Part shown: in pieces, positions 4,576 through 9,598 of the stretch
Layout: every line of letters begins with the position of its first letter
Position numbering within the stretch: the first letter of the stretch is position 1
Origin: VGCC01 sp044375955
GTDB lineage: Bacteria > Actinomycetota > Actinomycetes > S36-B12
Length of the DNA stretch: 9,598 nt
Direction of reading: 5' to 3'
Assembly: GCA_044375955.1 (NCBI GenBank)
Contig: JBILLS010000054.1
Location: 1-9,598, forward strand
The notes under the pieces: generated by a model
What the model was told of the DNA's origin: nothing
Databases searched by the model: none
The model's input: only the letters and a program-made list of their open reading frames with translations
Translations under genes and position numbers: made by a program

Positions 4576-6380
4576 GTGCGTCCAAGAAGGCGCCTGCGAA
4601 GAAGGCAGTGGCGAAGAAGGTTGCCGCGAAGCCCGTGAAGAAGGCGGCCCCCGCGAAGAAGGCTGCCGCAGCGCCACCGGCCAAGAAAGCCGCAGCCGTA
4701 CCGGCTCCCGCGAGTGAGCCGGTGAAGAAGCCTGCCAAGAAGTCACCCGCGCCGATCATCGACGACTCAGGCCCGGAGGAGGCGCCGGCACCCGTGAAGC
4801 GCGCCCCGCGCGTCACAACAGTGTCGATCCTCGCCGGTGGACCGGGGGATCCCCAGCTGCTCTCGGTGCGCGCCGCAGCACTTCTCGATCGCGCCGACGT
4901 GGTGATCGCCGATGTCGAGACACTCGGTATCGCGCAGGCTTATGCCCGACCCGAGGTGATCACCACCCCGATCGGCAAGGACGGTGTCGCGCTCGCTCCC
5001 GCGGAACGTGCCAAGGCCGCCGCCGATGCCGCGAAAGCAGGGCAGCACGTTGTACGTCTCATCGCCGGGGACCCGATCATCGACGGCACGCTGGTGAACG
5101 AGGCGTCTGCGCTGACCAAGCTCGGCATGACCTTCGAGGTGGTGCCCGCCGTATCCGAGGTCTCGGGCATCCCCGCGTACGCCGGTTTCAGCCTGACCGG
5201 CGGCAAGGTGCGCGAGGTGCGGGTCCTCGACGCACAAGCCTCGGACACCCCGTGGGCCGAACTCATGTCACCGCGCGCCACCCTCGTCTTCGTGCGCGGC
5301 GCGGACAAGGCGCCGCAGATCGCCGAGGCGCTGATGAAGGCCGGGCGCGATCACTCGACGCCGATCGCCGTCACCCGTGAGGGCTCCACCGTGGACCAGC
5401 GCACCATCGTGTCCACCCTGGGGGAGGTCGGCGCGGTCGCCAAGGCGCAGCGTGCACACGGCCCGGGACTCGTCGTCGTCGGTGAGATCATCGAGCAGCG
5501 CGAGAAACTCGACTGGTTCGAGCGCAAGTCCCTCATCGGCTGGCGCGTGTTGATCCCGCGCACCCAGGACAACGCGGGTCCGCTGATCGAGTTGCTCCGC
5601 GCCAACGGTGCGGTGCCGGTTGAGGTCCCCACGATCTCGGTCGAGCCCCCGCGCACCCCGCAGCAGATCGATCGCGCGGTGCACGGCCTCGTCTCGGGAC
5701 GCTACGAGTGGATCGGGTTCACCTCCGTCAATGCCGTGCGCGCCATCCGCGAGAAACTCGACGAGTACGGGCTCGACGCCCGCTCCTTCGCCGGCCTCAA
5801 GGTGGCCGCCGTGGGTGACTCCACCGTCGATGCACTCATCGAATTTGGCGTGCGTCCCGATCTCGTTCCGCGCGAGGAGCAGACCACCCAGGCACTGTTG
5901 GACATCTGGCCGGTGTACGACTCCCTCGTCGACCCGATCAACCGGGTGTTCCTGCCGCGTGCGGACATCGCCACCGACACCCTCGTCGCCGGTCTCGGTG
6001 AACTCGGCTGGGAGGTCGAGGACATCACCGCGTACCGCACGGTGCGTGCCGCCCCGCCGCCCGCCGCGACCCGTGAGGCCATCAAGTCCGGTGGATTCGA
6101 TGCCGTTCTCTTCACCTCCAGTGCGACAGTGCGCAACCTCGTGGGCATCGCGGGAAAGCCGCACCTGTCGACCGTGGTGGCCTGCATCGGACCGCAGACC
6201 GCGAAGACCGCGCAGGAGCATGGTCTGCGGGTCGACGTCCTCGCCGAGATCAGCACACCCGAGGGACTCGTGCAGGCGTTGGCCGCGCACGGTAACTCGT
6301 TGCGTGATGCTGCCACCGAAGCCGACGGCAGCTGGCGTCCGAGCAAGCGCCGGGTCGTGGCGCGGCGCAAAGTCACCTGA
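4572..6380 (+). CDS. hemD: HemD-type fusion: degenerate tetrapyrrole methylase domain plus uroporphyrinogen-III synthase, with Lys-rich N-terminal tail
   Basis: This 602-residue protein is a fusion. Residues 1-80 form a basic, disordered-looking Lys/Ala/Pro tail. Residues about 83-312 are a tetrapyrrole (SUMT/CobA-type) methylase fold with ILAGGPGDPQLL (86-97), RLIAGDP (162-168) and the region VVPAVSEVSGIPAYAGFSLT (190-209). Residues about 325-575 are a HEM4 domain with VLIPRTQDNAGPL (326-338), WIGFTSVNAV (380-389), VAAVGDSTVDAL (411-422), VLFTSSATVRN (512-522) and ACIGPQTAKTA (537-547). The HEM4 half closes hydroxymethylbilane to uroporphyrinogen III, the branch point to heme and corrinoids. 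The methylase half lacks the FGRGGEE block that follows GGDP in functional SUMTs, as in other actinobacterial HemD proteins I remember, so methylation of uroporphyrinogen III is doubtful. ATG 4572 overlaps the rex stop. hemA, hemC and hemB, which usually flank it, are absent. Confidence 0.92.
   Translation: MSASKKAPAKKAVAKKVAAKPVKKAAPAKKAAAAPPAKKAAAVPAPASEPVKKPAKKSPAPIIDDSGPEEAPAPVKRAPRVTTVSILAGGPGDPQLLSVRAAALLDRADVVIADVETLGIAQAYARPEVITTPIGKDGVALAPAERAKAAADAAKAGQHVVRLIAGDPIIDGTLVNEASALTKLGMTFEVVPAVSEVSGIPAYAGFSLTGGKVREVRVLDAQASDTPWAELMSPRATLVFVRGADKAPQIAEALMKAGRDHSTPIAVTREGSTVDQRTIVSTLGEVGAVAKAQRAHGPGLVVVGEIIEQREKLDWFERKSLIGWRVLIPRTQDNAGPLIELLRANGAVPVEVPTISVEPPRTPQQIDRAVHGLVSGRYEWIGFTSVNAVRAIREKLDEYGLDARSFAGLKVAAVGDSTVDALIEFGVRPDLVPREEQTTQALLDIWPVYDSLVDPINRVFLPRADIATDTLVAGLGELGWEVEDITAYRTVRAAPPPAATREAIKSGGFDAVLFTSSATVRNLVGIAGKPHLSTVVACIGPQTAKTAQEHGLRVDVLAEISTPEGLVQALAAHGNSLRDAATEADGSWRPSKRRVVARRKVT
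4584..4751 (+). repeat. Low-complexity AAGAAGG-rich stretch encoding the Lys/Ala/Pro tail of HemD
   Basis: The first 60 codons of hemD contain, by hand count, 17 Lys, 22 Ala and 10 Pro, no Asp or Arg, and one Glu. Irregular AAK/PAKK units recur, written at DNA level mainly as gcgaagaagg-like blocks. The pattern resembles histone H1 or the C-terminal tails of actinobacterial HU proteins. The repeats are imperfect, so they are degenerate rather than a recent expansion. Confidence 0.9.
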
Positions 6381-6397
6381 TCTGCGACGATCACTAC

Positions 6398-7045
6398 ATG
6401 GCCGATGACCGCACGGTGGTGCACCTGCTGCGACATGGCGAGGTGCATAACCCGGAGAAGGTGCTCTACGGCCGCCTGCCCGGCTACCGACTCTCCACCC
6501 TGGGTGAGCAGATGGCGGACCGTGCCGCCGCTGCGCTGGCGGAGCACGACGTCGCTCTCGTGGTGTCCTCGCCGATGGAGCGGGCGCAGCAGACCGCCGC
6601 ACCGGTCGCCCTGCACCACGGCCTGGAGATCGTGACCGACGAGGACCTGATCGAGGCGGACAACGTCTTCGAAGGCCAGCGGGTGAGCGTCGGCGACGGG
6701 GTTCTCAAGCAACCGAGCACCTGGAAGCACCTCTACAACCCGTTCCGTCCGTCGTGGGGTGAGCCCTACGACGTCGTGGCCCGGCGCATGCGCGCGGCGA
6801 TCCGAACAGCGCGCAATGCGGTGCGCGGACGCGAGGCAGTGCTCGTCAGCCACCAGCTGCCGATCTGGGTCGCACGCCTGGATGCTGAGAATCGCCGGTT
6901 GTGGCACGACCCACGCTCACGGCAGTGCACTCTCGCGTCATTGACGTCGCTGACCTTCGATAAGGACGACGCCCTCGTCTCGATCGCCTACACGGAGCCC
7001 TCGCGCGATCTGCTCGAGAAGGCCAGTCGCATCGCCGGGGCCTGA
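6398..7045 (+). CDS. Histidine phosphatase family protein (phosphoglycerate-mutase-like)
   Basis: This 215-residue protein is of the histidine phosphatase superfamily. The catalytic LLRHGEV (10-16) supplies phospho-accepting His13 and Arg12, and SSPMERAQQTA (57-67) supplies Arg62. Glu86 lies in DLIEADN, and SHQ (151-153) supplies the second His, His152. It is cytosolic, with no signal peptide. It is likely a phosphomonoesterase rather than a glycolytic mutase, since it is shorter and lacks mutase-specific features; the substrate is unknown. From memory Rv0525 occupies the equivalent place just before the cytochrome c maturation genes. It begins 17 bases after hemD with no clear Shine-Dalgarno sequence, so it probably depends on translational coupling. 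Its TGA is one base before the next ATG. Confidence 0.9.
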   Translation: MADDRTVVHLLRHGEVHNPEKVLYGRLPGYRLSTLGEQMADRAAAALAEHDVALVVSSPMERAQQTAAPVALHHGLEIVTDEDLIEADNVFEGQRVSVGDGVLKQPSTWKHLYNPFRPSWGEPYDVVARRMRAAIRTARNAVRGREAVLVSHQLPIWVARLDAENRRLWHDPRSRQCTLASLTSLTFDKDDALVSIAYTEPSRDLLEKASRIAGA

Positions 7046-7046
7046 T

Positions 7047-7616
7047 ATGCGCGTGCTCCTGGCGGTGGTGCTCGCGGTCACGCTGGGCGCGTGCAGCAGT
7101 GCTAGTGGGGAGGCCGGGTCCGGGTTCGTCTCGGGTGACGGCTCCCTCGCGGTGGTGGTGACGGAGGAGCGGTTGCCCGCCCCCGATGTCTCCGGCACGA
7201 CCCTCACCGGCGATGCGCTGCGCCTCTCCGACTACCGCGGCAAGGTCGTCGTCCTGAACGTCTGGGCGTCCTGGTGCGCACCGTGCCGAGCAGAGGCGCC
7301 CGCGCTCAATGCACTATCCGAGGAGTTCCTCGACGACGGTGTCCAATTCATCGGGTTGAACACCCGTGATTCCCAGGCGGCGGCGGAAGCGTTCGTCGCG
7401 AGCAAGGGTGTGCCGTACCCGAGCCTGGTCGATTCCGACGGTCGCATCCAGGTGCAATTCGTTGACTCCCTGCCTCCGCAGGCGATCCCGTCCACGGTGA
7501 TCATCGATCGCGAGGGTCGCGTTGCCGCGCGCGCATTGGGCAAGGTGAGTGAATCCGATCTGCGCGGATTGATCGAGCCGCTCATCACCGAGGGCTCGGA
7601 CGAGGCCCCGTCGTGA
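7047..7616 (+). CDS. TlpA/ResA-type thioredoxin-like lipoprotein
   Basis: This 189-residue protein is exported and lipid-anchored. A short signal sequence ends in a lipobox LGAC with Cys16, followed by a Ser/Gly-rich linker. The thioredoxin domain is about 43-185 with VVVLNVWASWCAPCRAEAPA (67-86), Cys77 and Cys80 forming the redox pair, and the cis-proline Pro148 in AIPSTVIID. It reduces the disulfide in the apocytochrome c heme-binding CxxCH motif on the outer face of the membrane, receiving electrons from CcdA. Co-localisation with ccdA and resB supports this role over other periplasmic redox roles; resA would be a reasonable name. The ATG follows the phosphatase stop by one base, and its own stop overlaps the ccdA start (GTGA). 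Confidence 0.92.
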   Translation: MRVLLAVVLAVTLGACSSASGEAGSGFVSGDGSLAVVVTEERLPAPDVSGTTLTGDALRLSDYRGKVVVLNVWASWCAPCRAEAPALNALSEEFLDDGVQFIGLNTRDSQAAAEAFVASKGVPYPSLVDSDGRIQVQFVDSLPPQAIPSTVIIDREGRVAARALGKVSESDLRGLIEPLITEGSDEAPS

Positions 7617-8359
7617 GCGATATCGGGACGCTCGTGACCAGCGGGTCACTGTTGCTCGCCATCCCGATCGCCTTCCTGGCCGGAATCATCGCTTTCGTCT
7701 CGCCCTGCGTGCTCCCGTTGGCGCCGGGATACGTGTCCTACGTCACCGGATTGACGGGCGCGGAGCTGGCGGACAACTCCCGGCGCGGGCGCGTGCTTCT
7801 CGGCAGCCTCGGCTTCGTCCTCGGCTTCAGCATCGTGTTCGTCTCCTACGGCGCACTCTTCGGCGGCCTGGGTGCGGTGCTGCTGCAGTACGAGGCGATC
7901 ATCACGCGCGTCCTCGGCGTGCTCGTCATCGTGATGGGACTGGCGTTCATGGGCCTGATCCCCGGGCTGCAACGCGAGTACCGCATCCACCGCGTTCCCA
8001 CCTGGGGAGTCGCGGGTGCACCACTCCTGGGCATCCTCTTCGGAATCGGATGGACCCCGTGTATCGGGCCGACACTGACCGCGGTGCAGAGCATGGCGTT
8101 CAGTGAAGCCAGTGCGGCCCGCGGTGCCCTGCTGTCGCTCGTGTACTGCCTGGGTCTCGGGCTGCCATTCGTGCTCTTCGCGCTGCTGTTCAGTCGTGCC
8201 GCGCGCGCCACGGCCTTCATCCGCGCGCACTACATCGTGATCATGCGCCTCGGTGGGGGGATGCTCGTGCTTGTCGGCCTGCTGATGGTCACCGGGCTGT
8301 GGTTGCAGTTCACGATCTGGCTGCGCACCCTCGTCCCCGGGTTCGAAACCGCGCTGTAG
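7613..8359 (+). CDS. ccdA: Cytochrome c biogenesis protein CcdA
   Basis: This 248-residue polytopic protein is predicted to span the membrane six times, the usual size for CcdA. It carries reducing power from cytoplasmic thioredoxin to the extracytoplasmic thiol protein ResA. The two functional cysteines are Cys32 in AFVSPCVLPL and Cys150 in GIGWTPCIGP, each in a symmetrical proline-containing helix. Hydrophobic segments lie near 13-32, 62-83, 98-118, 133-152, 172-194 and 207-230. The start is GTG 7613, whose last two bases overlap the preceding TGA. The gap to the resB start is 14 bases. An alternative DsbD-like role in general thiol reduction is possible, but the neighbours point to System II cytochrome c maturation. 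Confidence 0.95.
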   Translation: MSDIGTLVTSGSLLLAIPIAFLAGIIAFVSPCVLPLAPGYVSYVTGLTGAELADNSRRGRVLLGSLGFVLGFSIVFVSYGALFGGLGAVLLQYEAIITRVLGVLVIVMGLAFMGLIPGLQREYRIHRVPTWGVAGAPLLGILFGIGWTPCIGPTLTAVQSMAFSEASAARGALLSLVYCLGLGLPFVLFALLFSRAARATAFIRAHYIVIMRLGGGMLVLVGLLMVTGLWLQFTIWLRTLVPGFETAL

Positions 8360-8373
8360 GGCACACTGGAGAG

Positions 8374-9598
8374 GTGGTCACCACCGCGCCGCCGCCGCTG
8401 AGCACCGGTGGCTTCCTGCGCTGGTCCTGGCGGCAGCTGACCAGCATGCGGACATCGTTGATCCTGCTGTTCGCCCTCGCGGTGGTCTCTATCCCCGGTT
8501 CGATCCTGCCCCAGCGCGGAACCAATCCGATCCTCGTCGACGAGTGGATCGACGATGCCCCGACATGGGGCCCGATCCTCGATTCCCTCGGATTCTTCGA
8601 CGTCTACGCCGCGCCCTGGTTCGCCGCGGTCTACCTCCTGCTGTTCATCTCGCTGATCGGCTGCGTCATCCCGCGTGCGGGCGTGCACTGGGGCGCGCTG
8701 CGCACCCAGCCCCCACCCGCACCGCGCTACCTCACCCGGTTCCCCGGGACGATCGAGTGGGCCGACCCGCGGTCCGAGGCCGCGGTTCTCGCCGCTGCGC
8801 GAGAGGCCTTGCAGGGGTGGCGGATCCGCACGGAGGACGGTGCGATCTCCGCCGAGCGCGGGTATCTCAAAGAGACCGGGAACTTGATTTTCCATATCTC
8901 CCTTATCGGCGTCCTCATCGGTGTTGCACTCGGTGGACTATTCGGGTGGCGCGGAAATGTGATCGTGCGCGAGGGCAGTGGCTTCTCCAACACCCTGACC
9001 CAGTACGACGCCTGGGGTGGCGGTCGTCTCACCGGTGACACGGCGTTGGCGCCCTTCTCGTTCACCCTCACCGACTTCCGCGTCGAGTTCTCCCGCGACG
9101 AGGCGCAGCGCGGATCACCCACCCTGTTCCAGGCGGAGATCGCCTACCAAGACAACCCGCAGGTCGCTCCCGTGCGCGAGGTCATCGAGGTCAACTACCC
9201 ACTCGAGGCCGATGGGGCCAAGGTCTTCCTCGTCGGGCACGGATACGCGCCACACTTCGTCGTGCGCGACGCCTCCGGCGCGGTGCTGTTCGACGACTCG
9301 GTGCCCTTCCTGCCGCAGGACGGCGGCTTCACCTCCACCGGCGTGGTCAAGGTGCCCGATGCCAGTCCCCAGCTCGGATTCACTGCACTCTTCCTGCCCA
9401 CGACCGCCGTCGATGACATCCGCGGTCCCCATTCCACCTTCCCCGAGGCCGACGACCCGTCGGTATTCCTCTCGGCCTGGACCGGTGACCTCGGTCTCGA
9501 CGGGGGAGTGCCCCAGAGCATCTACACCCTCGAGACCGAGGGCATGGAGCAGATCGGACTCGAGGCACTCGTCCCCGGTCAGACGTGGGAGTTTCCGC
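8374..9598 (+). CDS. resB: Cytochrome c biogenesis protein ResB, 5' part (runs off window)
   Basis: The first 408 codons of ResB (Ccs1) are present; the 3' end lies outside. With CcsA/ResC it forms the System II heme-export and attachment complex, taking heme to the outer face and ligating it to apocytochrome c. Hydrophobic segments occur near 27-44 (MRTSLILLFALAVVSIPGS), 82-100, and 170-190. The third contains KETGNLIFHISLIG with His174, the conserved candidate heme ligand of the family. A large extracytoplasmic domain follows from about residue 192. The start is GTG 8374, because the family begins with LRWSWRQLTSMRTSL-like sequence that a start at ATG 8446 would cut. GGAG at 8368-8371 is only two bases from it, so translation may be coupled to ccdA. 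The next gene is expected to be ccsA/resC, not visible here. Confidence 0.93.
   Translation, partial: MVTTAPPPLSTGGFLRWSWRQLTSMRTSLILLFALAVVSIPGSILPQRGTNPILVDEWIDDAPTWGPILDSLGFFDVYAAPWFAAVYLLLFISLIGCVIPRAGVHWGALRTQPPPAPRYLTRFPGTIEWADPRSEAAVLAAAREALQGWRIRTEDGAISAERGYLKETGNLIFHISLIGVLIGVALGGLFGWRGNVIVREGSGFSNTLTQYDAWGGGRLTGDTALAPFSFTLTDFRVEFSRDEAQRGSPTLFQAEIAYQDNPQVAPVREVIEVNYPLEADGAKVFLVGHGYAPHFVVRDASGAVLFDDSVPFLPQDGGFTSTGVVKVPDASPQLGFTALFLPTTAVDDIRGPHSTFPEADDPSVFLSAWTGDLGLDGGVPQSIYTLETEGMEQIGLEALVPGQTWEFP

Noticed and set aside
6378..6393. Inverted repeat TGATC/GATCA between hemD and the phosphatase
   Set aside because: Five base pairs around a six-base spacer is too short to claim a terminator or operator; likely chance.
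5268..6602. Long open frame on the - strand (444 codons) opposite hemD
   Set aside because: It is antisense to the HEM4 domain; it comes from GC-rich codon bias, has a His/Arg/Gly-rich composition and no recognisable motif.
8230..8895. - strand frame of 221 codons opposite ccdA/resB
   Set aside because: It is a shadow of two conserved membrane proteins; Arg/Gly/Asp-rich, with no motif.
1..9598. tRNA, rRNA, CRISPR array, IS element or phage genes
   Set aside because: No cloverleaf, direct-repeat array, terminal inverted repeats, transposase or integrase motifs were seen; the excisionase-like fold at 417-620 stands in a core-gene context.

Overview
The window is high-GC, gene-dense DNA from a member of the Actinomycetota. 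The evidence is the gene order proC / bdtA-like wHTH / bS22 / atypical SDR / acyltransferase / HAD phosphatase / glutaredoxin-like / rex / hemD, followed by phosphoglycerate-mutase-like / TlpA-like / ccdA / resB. From memory, this order resembles the Mycobacterium tuberculosis Rv0500-Rv0512 and Rv0524-Rv0529 blocks and the Streptomyces coelicolor region around SCO3315-SCO3337. GTG starts, TANNNT -10 boxes and strong G/C third-codon bias also fit. Rex is present, which points to a non-mycobacterial lineage. I cannot name a genus.

Layout: (1) 1-620 holds the 3' end of proC and a small winged-helix DNA-binding gene with its own leader. (2) 681-2641 is a tight + strand cluster: the 32-residue ribosomal protein bS22, an SDR-fold protein with no ATG/GTG/TTG start that keeps its Rossmann motif, and a DGAT2/MGAT-like acyltransferase. 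(3) 2638-3513 is the only - strand gene, a HAD-IB phosphatase with a C-terminal hydrophobic segment. Its stop codon overlaps that of the acyltransferase, and it is probably expressed from a leaderless promoter. (4) 3514-3559 is a short divergent spacer with a run of ten G. (5) 3560-3796 is a small CxxC thiol-redox protein followed by a hairpin. (6) 3886-9598 looks like one long transcription unit: rex, hemD (TP-methylase/HEM4 fusion), a histidine phosphatase, a TlpA/ResA-type lipoprotein, ccdA and the start of resB. Junctions are overlaps or gaps of 1 to 17 bases.

Functional reading: Rex senses NADH/NAD+. HemD makes uroporphyrinogen III for heme. TlpA/ResA, CcdA and ResB are parts of System II cytochrome c maturation, so the right half ties redox sensing to heme and cytochrome c production. 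The most notable points are the absence of hemA, hemC, hemB and hemL from their usual places on both sides of hemD, a lysine/alanine/proline tail like that of histone H1 on HemD, a degenerate methyltransferase half in HemD, and the start-codon problem of the SDR gene. I found no mobile element, CRISPR array, tRNA or rRNA. This is a conserved core locus with lineage-specific changes, and I do not see a wholly new system in it.
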